NCBI GenBank assembly: GCA_917880885.1
Contig: OU862928.1
Location: forward strand, 12,047,721-12,111,720
Length of the DNA: 64,000 nt
Origin: Limnephilus marmoratus
Lineage: Eukaryota > Arthropoda > Insecta > Trichoptera > Limnephilidae
Direction of reading: 5' to 3'
Part shown: positions 10,031-20,721 of the stretch, one piece after another
How the letters are laid out: each line of letters begins with the position of its first letter
Position numbering within the stretch: position 1 is the stretch's first letter
Made by a program: the position numbers and the translations under genes
Notes under the pieces: model-generated
Seen by the model: the letters and a program-made list of their open reading frames with translations, nothing else
The model's database searches: none
What the model was told of the DNA's origin: nothing

Positions 10031-10092
10031 AAATTTCCCTAGAATTTTCGTAGATTTCGGGGGTAGGGAGGTTTTTTTTGTATAACTTAAGA

Positions 10093-10217
10093 CAAACCTC
10101 ACCCCATGAACCCGGGCATCCCGGCTAAATTCCCAAACGTAGCGAACCACTTTGGGTGACCTATGGCAGAGATGTTGGTCATCCAATAAAGGTTCCCGGG
10201 ACGGCGGTACCCATTCC
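10093..10217 (-). repeat. LINE 5'-UTR fragment, minus strand
   Basis: Complement of the start of the LINE at 37066: GGGTACCGCCGTCCCGGGAA, GTGGTTCGCTACGTTTGG and GCCCGGGTTCATGGGGTGA. Only the 5' portion is present, as at 27850-28075. Confidence 0.7.
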
Positions 10218-10570
10218 CACTTCCCAAATTTTATATATATATAATCTTTTTACCAATAAGGAACTCTAGTGAAAAATATTATGGCTTTAAAAAAAATATG
10301 CTCATATAGACCATTAAACGCTGATTCTGAATATAAATTTAATAATATTAAACGCAGAGTTTTAAAAAAAATATTAAAACGTCCATTTTTAATCGGGTTA
10401 TAGAAACACGCCGTCAAGTTGGTATTATTGAAATGTATGGGAATGTAGGTATGACACAAGCCATCGTATTAACAAAGTTTCATCTTAAATCAAAACTCGC
10501 GTCGGGGGGGGGGGGGGGGAGGGACTTGGAAAGTGGTATTCCTTTTATCTCCATAACAAACTTTTTTTTG
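10218..10570. other. AT-rich stretch with a long G run
   Basis: No gene. A run of about 17 G lies at 10503-10519. Confidence 0.5.
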
Positions 10571-10766
10571 TATTTCTTGTGCATTACCTAATTAACTACT
10601 TACTTAACTAGTTACTTAACTTTTTTTTCCTGCAATTTTTTATTTATTTTTAAAATTAATTATTTTATTATTTCTTGTGCATTACCTAATTAACTACTTA
10701 CTTAACTAGTTACTTAACTTTTTTTTCCTGCAATTTTTTATTTATTTTTAAAATTAATTATTTTAT
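10571..10766. repeat. 98-bp tandem duplication
   Basis: Two essentially identical 98-bp units (10571-10668 and 10669-10766), each starting TATTTCTTGTGCATTACCTA. The second ends where the LINE 5' UTR begins. Confidence 0.9.
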
Positions 10767-11091
10767 TCTAGGTAGTTAAAGTAAATTCGCACAGAGTGCA
10801 CGCCAAAACACAGCTCCTCATAGATCATTTAAATTTATAGCAAATATTATTGAAAAAGTTATAATTCTATCGGCAATTGTTTACGTTAAGATCTATTCAG
10901 CGAAAGATCTACATTAATGCTTTATGAGCGGTTTCATAAAGTGATTAAATCATTTTAAACAATCTTTATAAAGTGACAGTTAAGTGAATATTGTTGCCCA
11001 AATAAATATCCGCTTATTACAAGTACCTGTCAACTAACACTGCGCCCAAGTCAACAAATATTGCACTAACCTCACACTACGTCATACGTGG

Positions 11092-11155
11092 TCAATAGTG
11101 TAGTGGCTAACGCGGTCGCTCAGGCACACCTAACGGACCGAGATCGAATCCTACC
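11092..11155 (+). promoter_or_regulatory. tRNA-like A and B boxes in a LINE 5' UTR
   Basis: TAGTGTAGTGGCTAACGCGG (11097-11116) resembles a tRNA D-arm/A box and GAGATCGAATCC (11140-11151) a B box, about 40 nt apart as in tRNAs. It could be an internal Pol III promoter, a captured SINE head or a tRNA relic. Confidence 0.45.
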
Positions 11156-11222
11156 TAATCCAGAAGAACTTTGATATTTTTATTTTTTCTCATTAAATAT
11201 CCGAGCTCCAAACCTTCCCAAG

Positions 11223-12059
11223 ATGAACAGGAAGAAGAATTTGCAAAAAAAAGTGACATCTAGCGATTCAGAAGAGGATAATCACAATGTTAATAAGACG
11301 ACCAAATCTACAGGAAAAAATGCACCTGAATTAGGCGATATTAATATGGAACAAATTATCGTACACATCGCCAAAAATATGGAAAATATTAAAAAAGAAA
11401 TTATATCCAAAATGGAAAAAATCACAGCGGAAACACAAAAAAGCATAGAATTTATAAGCAATCAATATGACGAGCTAATAAAAAAGATAGACCTAACTCT
11501 TAGTCAAAACAAAAAAATTGAAGATGAAATAGCAATCATCAAAAAAGATCAACAAGACAAAAATACCACTATAAAACATCTGGAAATAAAACTATCTGAA
11601 ATTGAAACAAAATTCCGCTCAAATTACTTGGAAATAGCCGGGATTAAACATTCAAGTGGCGAAGAGGCGGCTGAAATAGTTATAAGAGTTGCTGCAGCGG
11701 CTGGCGTAGAAATCAACTATAATGAAATAACCGAAGCTAAAAGAATACCGGACCGACGTACTGATGCCCCCCCCAAACTGCTGGTTCAGTTCAAGAACAA
11801 AACTGTACGTGACAACCTCATCGCCGCGAAAAGAAACATAAACTACGCTTCCATCAAAGGACTTACTGAAGACAAGATTTACATTGGAGAAGAACTCTCC
11901 CCATATCACAAAGAACTTTTATGGCATACAAAAAAATTTGCTAAAGAAAAAAACTATGCTTATGTCTGGTACAAAGAAGGGAGAATCATGATGAGGCGCA
12001 GCACGAACGATAAAATTATTTATATTAAACATGTGGATGATTTAAAAAAAATTACGTAA
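11223..12059 (+). CDS. LINE ORF1 protein
   Basis: 278 aa. The first 50 residues are polar. A coiled coil follows (about 45-140, rich in Glu, Lys and Ile, e.g. IEDEIAIIKKDQQ), then a C-terminal domain (about 140-275) with NYLEIAGIK, PPKLLVQFKNK, DKIYIGEELSP and YVWYKEGRIMMRR. This coiled-coil plus RNA-binding-fold arrangement resembles the L1-type ORF1p seen in many insect LINEs, which coats the element RNA. Start: first ATG after the 5' UTR (AAGATGA). ORF2 begins 53 nt downstream in another frame. Confidence 0.8.
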   Translation: MNRKKNLQKKVTSSDSEEDNHNVNKTTKSTGKNAPELGDINMEQIIVHIAKNMENIKKEIISKMEKITAETQKSIEFISNQYDELIKKIDLTLSQNKKIEDEIAIIKKDQQDKNTTIKHLEIKLSEIETKFRSNYLEIAGIKHSSGEEAAEIVIRVAAAAGVEINYNEITEAKRIPDRRTDAPPKLLVQFKNKTVRDNLIAAKRNINYASIKGLTEDKIYIGEELSPYHKELLWHTKKFAKEKNYAYVWYKEGRIMMRRSTNDKIIYIKHVDDLKKIT

Positions 12060-12112
12060 AATATTGGGTAATTACCCTTACATATTTCGACACAATCTAC
12101 ACATCATACAAA

Positions 12113-15040
12113 ATGGATAATACTACCACAACATCTAACAAAACAAACTTATCAATATACCATCAAAATATTAGATCTATAAACAAAAACTTTGACCAAT
12201 TCCTCATCGAACTCGACCTTACTAAAATCAAATATGACATAATTATCCTGACAGAATGTTGGCTAACACCTTACTATACTCCTAAAAACATCCCCAATTA
12301 TACCCACCATCAAACCTCAAATCACTACAGACAAAACGATGGCATAGTAGCATATACATTAAACAACACTCTTAACTCATTTAATGTCAAAGAAATTTAT
12401 ATTACTAACTCAAACTGTCTTCAAATAACGTACAATGTCAACACATGTATCATTGCACTTTACCGCTCTCCTTCTAAACCTAACATTTCCTCATTTTTGC
12501 GCGACATAAACTGCTATCTCACGGATCTACACAAAATAAAGAACTTAATTCTAATGGGGGATCTTAACATTAACATTTTAAAAAACAACGAACATCCCCA
12601 GTGCCAAGACTATCTAAACACACTGATGTTCCACGGAATGGAAAGCACAATCAATTCAGCAACACGATGTACGCCAAACTCCTCCTCCTGCATCGACCAT
12701 ATTATGGTTAAATCAACCAATCAATACACCTCCGAAATCCACATGTCATCAGTTACAGATCACTACGCCACCTCTTTCACAATGAGTTCCAAACACAACG
12801 TACAAAGCAAACCTTCAACTAAAATAACAAAGAAAACAATTAACTATGACAATCTTAACAAAACGATTAACTCCAAATCGTGGGACACACTCTATAACAA
12901 AACTAACATAGAGGAGGCCTGGAACTACTTCTCTACCTACCTACAAGACATCCTTGTCCAAAACACCAAAATCACCACAAACACCATTCCTAAAGCGATC
13001 AAACCTCTCAAACCTTGGATAAACCATACTATAATCAACTGCATTCGGAAACGCAATTCCATACACAAAAAATGTGCCACAAACCCATATGACATCACAC
13101 TCCATAACTTCTACAAAAGATACCGTAATATCTGCACACAAGTCATTAGGAAAGCCAAAAATCTATATTACAACAAAAAAATTTCCGAATGCAACAATGA
13201 CCCTAAAAAAATATGGAAAGTCCTCAAGGAAGCTACCAATTCAAATAAAGCCACCGACACCTTAAACTCTCTCAATATCAAAGATATCACTGTAGACTTT
13301 ACATCGAACCCCAACACAATTGTCAATCACATAAACCAGTACTTTACAAACATAGGTCCGGAACTAGCAAAAAAAATCCAAATAAATAACGATACGCTTG
13401 GTCCAAGTGACCACGCGACCAATGATGATTTCCCAACCCGCTTTGTTCTTAAAACGATTACAGAGAAAGAAGTTTCTATAGTAATAAACTCGCTCAAAAA
13501 CTCTTCATCAACCGGCATTGATGAAATATCTAACAATGTTCTTAAAAAAATTGCCCCTGGTATACTTAAACCATTAACGCATCTACTTAATATTAGCATC
13601 CGCCAAGGGCTATTTCCCACCATTCTAAAACAAGGTCTCATTATCCCTATTTTTAAAACTGGCTCCAAACTTGATATAAGTAATTATCGTCCTATTACGT
13701 TGCTAAATTCCCTCTCAAAAGTATTCGAAAAGATCGTCAATAATAGTCTCATGGAATATCTGGAAACCAATAACTTAATATCGCCGCGGCAATTTGGATT
13801 CAGAAAACATAAAAGCACCAATGATGCTATAGCCACGGTCACTGACCATATTTCTAGCCACCTGGATAAGGGCTTGAAATGTCTATCGGTATTTCTCGAC
13901 CTATGTAAAGCATTTGATACAATCTCACACAGCAAATTAAAACGCAAAATGTTTAATATAGGTATTAGGAACAAAGAATTAGGCCTCCTCTCCAGCTTCT
14001 TATCTGACAGATCCCAATGCGTTAAACTCAGTACCACAAAGAGCCAGAATTTGCCCATTAGTTACGGGGTCCCTCAAGGCAGTGTTATAGGTCCAACACT
14101 CTTCCTAATATATATTAACGAGTTATGCAACCTAGATATCGATGCCACTATTGTCAGTTTCGCCGATGACACTGTCCTACTCTTCCAAGCAAAAGATTGG
14201 CTTACCGCATATTCCAAAGCGGAGGAAGGAATTCAACAGGTAAAATATTGGCTTGACTTGAACATTTTAACTCTAAATGTACAGAAAACCAAATACTTAC
14301 TGTCTAGTCTCACCAATATCCCAAAGTCAAACCTAGCCCCGCCATTAAAAATACACAAATGTAAAAATTCATCTCTAAACCGGAACTGTGACTGCCCATG
14401 CCCAGAGCAAGTAAACATTATCAAATATTTAGGAGTAACCTTCGATACACACCTGAATTGGAAGCAACATATACATAACACTACAAACAAAATCCGAAAA
14501 TCTATATACTTTTTCAAACAAACACGCAATTTCCTTAACCTAAAACTCTTAAAAACAGTATATTACTCTTTGTGCCAATCTCACATCGAATACGGAATTC
14601 TAGCTTGGGGTAATGCATATTCCAATGCCCTTGATCCCATCATGAAAGCACAAAAACTAATCATAAAAATAATTCTTAAAATGCCGCTTACTACCAGCAC
14701 TGATACTATCTTCAATTCCTTCAACGTTATGGACATAAAACAGCTCTACTCAAGATCCATATTACTTAATTTACACAAAAACAACAAAACACCATACAAA
14801 GCTACACAAACAATACACAATACCCGAGCCAAAAACAACGAACTTCTCCAAACTCCTTTTTTCAAAACCACCTTCGGGCAAAGACACTCTAAATACATAG
14901 CTTGCAAACTTTACAATACACTACCAACTACGATCAGACAAAGTGACTCCTTTACAAAATTCAAACAAGATATTAAAAAATGGATTATAAGTATTGGACG
15001 CCACACTATCACAAATATCTGTAAAATAAATCACACATAG
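12113..15040 (+). CDS. LINE ORF2: endonuclease and reverse transcriptase
   Basis: 975 aa, unbroken. The N-terminal apurinic-type endonuclease (about 12-225) shows YHQNIRSI, ILTECWL, LMGDLNINIL and the SVTDHYATSF histidine motif. The RT (about 470-780) shows NYRPITLLN, motif A FLDLCKAFDTISH, motif B YGVPQGSVIGPTLFLIYIN and catalytic SFADDTVLLF. The tail has HIEYGILAWGNAY, common to Jockey/CR1-type LINEs, and a Cys cluster (CKNSSLNRNCDCPC) at about 750-770. It would nick the target and copy the RNA in place. Confidence 0.92.
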   Translation: MDNTTTTSNKTNLSIYHQNIRSINKNFDQFLIELDLTKIKYDIIILTECWLTPYYTPKNIPNYTHHQTSNHYRQNDGIVAYTLNNTLNSFNVKEIYITNSNCLQITYNVNTCIIALYRSPSKPNISSFLRDINCYLTDLHKIKNLILMGDLNINILKNNEHPQCQDYLNTLMFHGMESTINSATRCTPNSSSCIDHIMVKSTNQYTSEIHMSSVTDHYATSFTMSSKHNVQSKPSTKITKKTINYDNLNKTINSKSWDTLYNKTNIEEAWNYFSTYLQDILVQNTKITTNTIPKAIKPLKPWINHTIINCIRKRNSIHKKCATNPYDITLHNFYKRYRNICTQVIRKAKNLYYNKKISECNNDPKKIWKVLKEATNSNKATDTLNSLNIKDITVDFTSNPNTIVNHINQYFTNIGPELAKKIQINNDTLGPSDHATNDDFPTRFVLKTITEKEVSIVINSLKNSSSTGIDEISNNVLKKIAPGILKPLTHLLNISIRQGLFPTILKQGLIIPIFKTGSKLDISNYRPITLLNSLSKVFEKIVNNSLMEYLETNNLISPRQFGFRKHKSTNDAIATVTDHISSHLDKGLKCLSVFLDLCKAFDTISHSKLKRKMFNIGIRNKELGLLSSFLSDRSQCVKLSTTKSQNLPISYGVPQGSVIGPTLFLIYINELCNLDIDATIVSFADDTVLLFQAKDWLTAYSKAEEGIQQVKYWLDLNILTLNVQKTKYLLSSLTNIPKSNLAPPLKIHKCKNSSLNRNCDCPCPEQVNIIKYLGVTFDTHLNWKQHIHNTTNKIRKSIYFFKQTRNFLNLKLLKTVYYSLCQSHIEYGILAWGNAYSNALDPIMKAQKLIIKIILKMPLTTSTDTIFNSFNVMDIKQLYSRSILLNLHKNNKTPYKATQTIHNTRAKNNELLQTPFFKTTFGQRHSKYIACKLYNTLPTTIRQSDSFTKFKQDIKKWIISIGRHTITNICKINHT

Positions 15041-15401
15041 ACAGAAATAACTATTCACATACAACCTAACCCATATAAAATAAATGAAAATAATGGAATC
15101 CTGTCAAATTTAACCTATAAATAGATTAGGCAGAATTTATTTCATTACTCCATCTCCAACATTTATAAAATAACTCTCTTTAAAAGATTTACCACCCTTC
15201 CAATCACCCTTCTGTTTTAATTCTATTCATAATATGTATTTTACCTGAAATATCCTTGTAACTACTATATTCATTTATATACCTGTACGCCTGTCTCGAC
15301 ACAGGTATACCCTAGTGAGACAGGCATACAAATAAAACCATTGTAAATATATTTTAATATAGATAAATAAAAAAAAAATAAAAAAAAAAAAAAAAAAAAA
15401 A

Positions 15402-15586
15402 TTAATTTATTTATTTTTTAATTTAAAAAATAAATAAATACACATAGAAAATAAAACTTTTCAAAACAAAATACATAATAAACGTTTGTTGTACATGATA
15501 TAACATTGTAAGCAAATTATTAAAATAATCACATTTACGCAACTACGTAATCAACTGACTGTGTAACATTAATCCTATTATATGTT
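15402..15586. other. AT-rich spacer
   Basis: Between the LINE tail and the gypsy LTR. It includes a small inverted repeat (TATTTATTTTTTAA and its complement, 15408-15437). Confidence 0.4.
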
Positions 15587-15830
15587 TGTAAAGGAAATAT
15601 ATTCCATTTAAATTAGAATCCTGTACTGGCAGTTAGAATGCAATTATCAATTGTCACTTGTTTTGTTTTTTCTATGATTTGATTTAAAATATGAGATTTT
15701 GTTAGAAGAAACCATTCAAAGGAAAGTGATATAAATAAACATAAATGTCATTTCTATTTTCAAAAACTTTGCAACGCAAGTGTTTTATTTATAAATTAAT
15801 AGAAAGGAATTAAACCTATCAACTTATTAT
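15587..15830 (+). repeat. 5' LTR of the gypsy element
   Basis: Matches 22799-23043 with scattered substitutions and a 1-bp length difference. Contains GTCACTTGTTTTG, GAAACCATTCAAAGGAAAG and ATAAATAAACATAAATG. Confidence 0.9.
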
Positions 15831-15854
15831 AAAACGACATTTCGTTTTAAACCA

Positions 15855-16860
15855 AAAATGGAGTAACTTAAATTCGAATTTACGCTATTACCTGGAGGCG
15901 ATGGCAGGTCAAATATTATTAGCATTACAAAAATAGTCACAAGTGATGAAAAGGTGTTTACAATACCAGAAATGCTACAATCCGCCAGCCATCACGAGCA
16001 GATAATGAAAAGTGGTGCTTTTGGAAAAATAAAAAATAGTTTGAAAAAAAGATACCAGGTTCGAAGAGTTTGGGTAACCATGACAGAAGAACTAAAAAAA
16101 ACATACGTAGACGAAGATGGAAACCTGCAGTTCGGAGACCAATACCTCGAAGAATTGGACGAAAAAAGTTTACAAGTACATCAAAAAGAAGATGCATTAG
16201 GAAAATTGATTGAAAAGTTAATGGAAGATAAGTAACAGAGCTTAAAAAACATTGCTGAGAAGTTTATAGAAAAATTCGGTACTAAAAATACAAATGCAAG
16301 CCAGTGGATAGAAGTGTTTGAAAAACGATGTTTTCGGTTTGATGTGACCATGGATGGAAAAAATAGAAATACTCGGATTGTTCATGGATAAATCTTGTTT
16401 AGACTGGTACAATTCTATGATTATAAAACTAACAATCAACTCAGAGTGGTCAACATGGAAAAACAAATTCTGTGAATCATTTGCAAAAAAAGGATGGAAC
16501 CCTATCACATACGCACTATCATTTAGATACAAAGATGGTTCTCTGTTGGATTATGCTATGAGAAAAGAAAAACTTCTATTGGATATGAGAAGATCAATCG
16601 ACACCGGTACGTTGATAGATCTTGTTGCTTCCGGACTACCAGAATTCATACTTAACAAGATCGATAGAGAAGGATTACAAGATACTGTAGATTTGTTTAA
16701 TGAAGTAAACAAGTATGAACATATGGTCAACAAAAAAAGATTTATGTATAAGAGAACATTTGGAAATGCAGAACATAATAAAAATGGGGGATAAATCCAT
16801 GTAAAATTTGTGAAAAATTGAATAAGGGCACTCGTTACCACCCTGAAGCCACATGCTGGC
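15855..16860 (+). pseudogene. Gypsy gag with zinc knuckle
   Basis: Broken frames encode a gag-like region. 15860-16234 gives LPGGDGRSN-like through VFTIPEMLQS to KLIEKLMEDK, stop. After a shift, 16260-16797 has ASQWIEVFEKR, CLDWYNSM and WSTWKNKFCESF, the usual Retrotrans_gag pattern. A single Cys knuckle follows across a stop (CKICEKLN...HPEATC, 16798-16858). At least two frameshifts or stops make it non-functional. Confidence 0.75.
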
Positions 16861-16984
16861 TCAAAACAAAAGAGAATGAAATATTTAAGAGAAATGCCAT
16901 TAAACATGTAAACAATTCAGTGATAGAGACTGAGTTAATGAAAATGATCAAAAAAACTAATAGTAACACCATTAATAAAAGTCA

Positions 16985-17760
16985 AACTATTACTAAATGA
17001 TAAATTAAAAATATACGGAATTTATGATTCGGGTTCAAATGTTTCTCTAATTAATTCTAAGTTATTGAAACTAAAAGGAAAAGGAAACAATTTGAATGAA
17101 GCAAATTTGAAACGATTAATGGTGTTAAAAAGACAAGTGGTTTGACAACGTTAAAGATAAAAAAAAAATTCGTTAAAGATAAAAAAAAATTGAGAAAAAA
17201 TTTTATGTGTGTATTATTGATGAACACAATTTCAAGTATGATTTTTTGATTGGATTAGACATGATAAAAGACTTCAAACTTATCCAAAGTGAAGACTTAC
17301 AAATATCACAGAAACTCTGCCTGAATAATACAAATAAAAAAGAAAAAGATTCTACAGATATGAAAACGAATACTGAATTTAAAAATATAGAAAAACACAG
17401 AATTAATTTTAACGAACATGTTAAAGAAGAAGATTTCAAAATAACAATAAATCATTTAAATAATGATCAAAAAACAGAAATAAAAGAACTAAAAGACAAA
17501 TACACATCAGTGTTTGCGAAGAGTAAATATAATGTTGGCACTGTTAATGGATATGAAGCGAAGATAGACTAATTATTAGTGGATAACTATTGTAGTAAGA
17601 GACCTTACAGATGCAGTGTAGAAGATAAAAAGGAAATAGAAGAGCAAATAGCAAAATTATTAGACAATAAACTGATAGAAGAGTCGTACAGACCATTTGC
17701 TGCACCGGTCACTCTAGCATTTAAAAAAGAAGAAACAAAAGATCCATATTATGCATAGAC
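16985..17760 (+). pseudogene. Gypsy protease and N-terminal RT remnant
   Basis: The aspartic protease motif reads YDSGSNVSLINS near 17023-17058, then YDFLIGLDMIKDFK (17237-17278). The 17207-17572 frame continues into the RT connector (MVNGYEAKID-like). After a stop, 17580-17758 reads RPYRCSVEDKKEIEEQI and LIEESYRPFAAPVTL, the gypsy RT entry. It is cut at 17768 by a DNA transposon. Confidence 0.75.
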
Positions 17761-18063
17761 TCCAGAGTAAGGTGGTCCAAAAATTTTTTTTCATTATTTT
17801 TCATTTGGCCACCCCGTGAATTTGTTACACGTATTTATAGAAATAACATAGTAAAATTTCAGCGAAATAGCTCAAGTAGAAAGGGGTGCTCAATCGAGTG
17901 TTGTTTTTGAATTTTTTGTGTAAAATGCTTAATTTTTACTTTTTGCTACAGGCCAGTTTCGTGTGTTAAACTATTAAAATAAACTACTAAAGAGTTTTAT
18001 AGACACATTTGAACAGTATTTGATACTTATTTAGTTGACTGTGAAGTGAATCAGTGTAGTAAA

Positions 18064-18489
18064 ATGTGTTCATCTACTCGAAAAAAATACGAAATTTTTC
18101 TACTTGGGGTTCGAGATATTGAGCCATTGTTAAGGCTTAACCAACATCCTACTCTTCGGCAAGTTTTACTCCGTTATCACTACATATTAAATGATTCCAA
18201 AAATGTGAAAGTTTCCGCGCTTGTATTTATTCAAGAACTTATAAAAGTATGGAGCAAATCTAGTATTCCGACCAGACAACAAAATCACTGCATTGAAAAA
18301 CTGATAAAGTTTTTTAAGAACAGGCTGCTATTAAATAAAAATAGAGGAAGAAATTCTGAAGCACAAAGAAAAGGAGAGTATTTGTTTAAAAAAGAACTAG
18401 ACAAACTTTTTGATATTGCCCATGCAAGCGCTTTGAATTTGATAAAAAAATTACGGAAGACAAGAGCGTTTCTCATCGATCAAAGATAA
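18064..18489 (+). pseudogene. Transposon protein of unknown family, N-terminal part
   Basis: The ATG at 18064 opens 141 aa: MCSSTRKKYEIFLLGV, PLLRLNQHPTLRQVLLRY, then IPTRQQNHCIEKLIKFF and, near the end, KLFDIAHASAL and AFLIDQR before a stop. I recall similar proteins with an LFDI...FLxDQR pattern in insect and cnidarian genomes, annotated only as uncharacterised; this is unverified. The frame resumes past the stop (MTSIDKKLEKVKES at 18509) until the LINE-tail insertion. No DDE triad is visible. Confidence 0.5.
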
Positions 18490-18562
18490 GAACGTAAGAT
18501 GATTATGACCTCAATTGACAAGAAACTAGAAAAGGTCAAAGAAAGTTCTCTAAAATGGAAAC

Positions 18563-18720
18563 CACTAGCTATAAGTCTTAGATGTAAGTCACTAGTTATA
18601 ATTGTAAATCTTAGTTATAAGCCAGTAATATTATTATTTTATGTATTTATTTGTACAGCGCCCTTGAGGTGATTTTTCGCGAAAACGGCGCTATATAAAT
18701 TAGCCAAATATTATTATTAG
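18563..18720 (+). repeat. LINE/SINE tail with (ATT)n end
   Basis: ATTTGTACAGCGCCCTTGAG and GGCGCTATATAAAT, then ATTATTATTAG. The GCGCTATATAAAT plus ATT-repeat tail is common at the 3' end of several LINE lineages and their SINEs. It splits the transposon protein frame. Confidence 0.55.
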
Positions 18721-19027
18721 CTTCATCTTCGGTGGTGTCGAGACAAGAGTTAGAACTTGAGTGCAGCTTCAGTAGCACTTCTAGTAATGCTAGTATATTA
18801 GAGGATAAGTCCAAAGATGAGTTTGTAGTGCGTTGAGTTGTCTACAAGTGACATATTTACACAACACGTTACCAGTGCGCTTGATCGTAACAAGATTTAA
18901 ACTAATCAAGAGAGAAGAAAAACAAATTGTTGGATTTGTAAGTTATCATCTACACTAAAGTTTGAATCGAAGCGTCTTTGGCAGCAGATGCACCTGTAAA
19001 TAACTTAATACTTTGGAATAGCTAAAA

Positions 19028-19555
19028 TTGTACGAAGTCATTGATTCCGAAATCAGTGTAGCAGCTAGGGGTGTCTTAGAGCGTCACTTATGGTATTTGT
19101 CAGATGAACTAGTCGCATTTACCTTATTTACTGAGAAGCTGCCTGACGCTGAGAAACAGGCCATTGTTCAAAAAATAAATTCTGATGGCAGTAATCGTTC
19201 AGTACGAGGTGATTCTGCGAAGCTTGCCTCAGAGGTTACATTAGAAGCTTTTGCAATACAAACAACGTTGAAAACGCTCTTAGTTCTTGATGTCAAGGAC
19301 TCTTTCTTGTAATTAAATCCTGAGACTTGGATTATCAATGCTTATTACCTTCAAGGCAAAAGCTAAGTCAAAAATTTGCGTGTTGTTAATGATACAGCGG
19401 AGAGAGGTGTTAAACTATTTGAAGATTACAATACGATACTCACTAAGAATAAGTAACAAAAGCAATTTTTACTTCACATCGTTGAACAAAACAGAAAAAT
19501 CGTTTCTACTGAAACATTCAAAAAGGAGTTAACAAACATGTTTTTGAAAGATTGC
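19028..19555 (+). pseudogene. Transposon protein of unknown family, C-terminal part
   Basis: Reads EISVAARGVLERHLWYLSDE, LVAFTLFTEKLPDAEKQAIV, then LASEVTLEAFAI to KDSFL (stop 19312). Traces of the same protein follow in other frames: PETWIINAYY (near 19320) and YNTILTKNKxQKQFLLH (19430-19480). Several frameshifts. Whether it is a transposase or an accessory protein cannot be told. Confidence 0.45.
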
Positions 19556-19856
19556 GACTAATATTATGTTAATTATTGCTTTGTTACCAAATTTTGTTAA
19601 AATTTAAATACGTTTTATACTTATTTGGCTAAAATATTTGTAATATTAATAAACCTTAAATTACGTGTTTTACTTAAAATTCAGAACTTTTGTCAGAAAC
19701 TTCTAACTCGATGAGCACCCCCTTGTATATAATATTGGGGGCTGAATTTTTTTTCACATAATAGGAATAATAGGTGTAACAAATAAAATGGGTGGCTACA
19801 TCTATATTTGAAAAAATTAAATTTACTATGTAGGCCTGGACCACCTTACTCCAGAG

Positions 19857-20660
19857 ACTTAAATAAAATAGTAATACCTCAAGCTCAACCATTTCCATTG
19901 ATTGAAGACCTAATGACAAAGGCCAGAAATTGCAAATTTTTTTCAACGCTGGATATAAACTCAGCCTTTTGGTCTATTCCGTTGCGGATTGAAGACCAAA
20001 AAAAAACAGGATTTGTAACACAGGAGGGACATTATCAATGGACCTGCCTGCCTTTTGGTTTGAAGACTTCTCCGGCAATTTTTCAGAGGATATTAAAAAA
20101 TATATTGAGAAAATATAAGCTAAACGGATTTGCTGTCAATTACATAGATGACATTCTTATTTTTCAAAAACTTTTGCTGAACACATTGATCATCTGACAA
20201 AGCTGCTGAATGCAATTAAAACAGAAGGTTTTAGATTAAAATTTACAAAATGCACATTTGAATCAGATATGGTAAAATATCTGGGTCATATAATTCAGAA
20301 TAATTCAGTCAAGCCAGTAAAGGGTAATTTGATTTCAATAAAGAATTTTCCTATTCCAAAAACACAGAAGAATGTGAGACAATTTCTAGGAAAAATCAAC
20401 TTTTATCATGATTACTTTCCGAAGAGTGCAATAATACTAGATCCTTTGCATAATTTATTAAGAAAAAATCAAAAGTTTATTTGGACTGATAAATGCCAAA
20501 ATGCTTTTGAAACGATGAAAAACCTTATATGCTCACAACCGATCTTGGAAATTTTTGATCAAGATTTACCAATTAACATATATACAGATGCTTCTCTAGA
20601 GGTTTTTGGAACTATTTTAAAACAGATACAATTTGATGGAAAAGAAAAACCTGTTGCTTA
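19857..20660 (+). pseudogene. Gypsy RT core and RNase H start
   Basis: RT continues after the TSD: DLNKIVIPQAQPFPLIEDL, motif A FSTLDINSAFWSIPL, LPFGLKTSPAIFQRIL and catalytic NYIDDILIF (20135-20164). A frameshift near 20165 separates it from the thumb (MVKYLGHIIQNN, 20269) and the RNase H entry (INIYTDASLEVFGTILKQ). A stop follows at 20659. Confidence 0.85.
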
Positions 20661-20721
20661 ATTTTCGAAAAAAATAAATGGCGCCCAGAAAAAGAAAAAA
20701 GCAATTTGCTTAGAATGCTTA

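Larger units (their letters stand above)
10767..15401 (+). mobile_element. Apparently intact two-ORF LINE
   Basis: Order: 5' UTR (10767-11222), ORF1 (11223), ORF2 (12113), 3' UTR and a poly(A)-rich end (15368-15401). The 3' UTR holds a stem-loop (GCCTGTCTC against GAGACAGGC near 15291-15329). Both ORFs are unbroken, so this copy may be recent and possibly active. The 5' boundary is approximate. A related AT word (AAAATTAATT...TTATT) lies on both sides but is too simple to prove a TSD. ORF2 places it in the Jockey/CR1 assemblage; the exact clade is not resolved. Confidence 0.85.
17768..19848 (+). mobile_element. 2.1-kb DNA transposon in the gypsy RT
   Basis: TIRs TAAGGTGGTCC and GGACCACCTTA lie just inside the 8-bp TSD CTCCAGAG (17760-17767 and 19849-19856). 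Removing the element and one TSD restores the RT reading CIDSRDLNK, which fixes the insertion exactly. The 8-bp TSD fits hAT, P or Merlin-like groups, but these ends match no group I can name. It encodes two decayed protein blocks (18064-18489, 19028-19555) and holds a LINE-tail insertion at about 18563-18720. Confidence 0.88.

Noticed and set aside
10571..10766. 98-bp repeat as a LINE target-site duplication
   Set aside because: Both units are on the same side of the LINE; a TSD would flank it.
18046..18063. Upstream GTG start for the transposon protein
   Set aside because: A proper ATG follows at 18064 in the same frame; GTG starts are not expected in this kind of genome.
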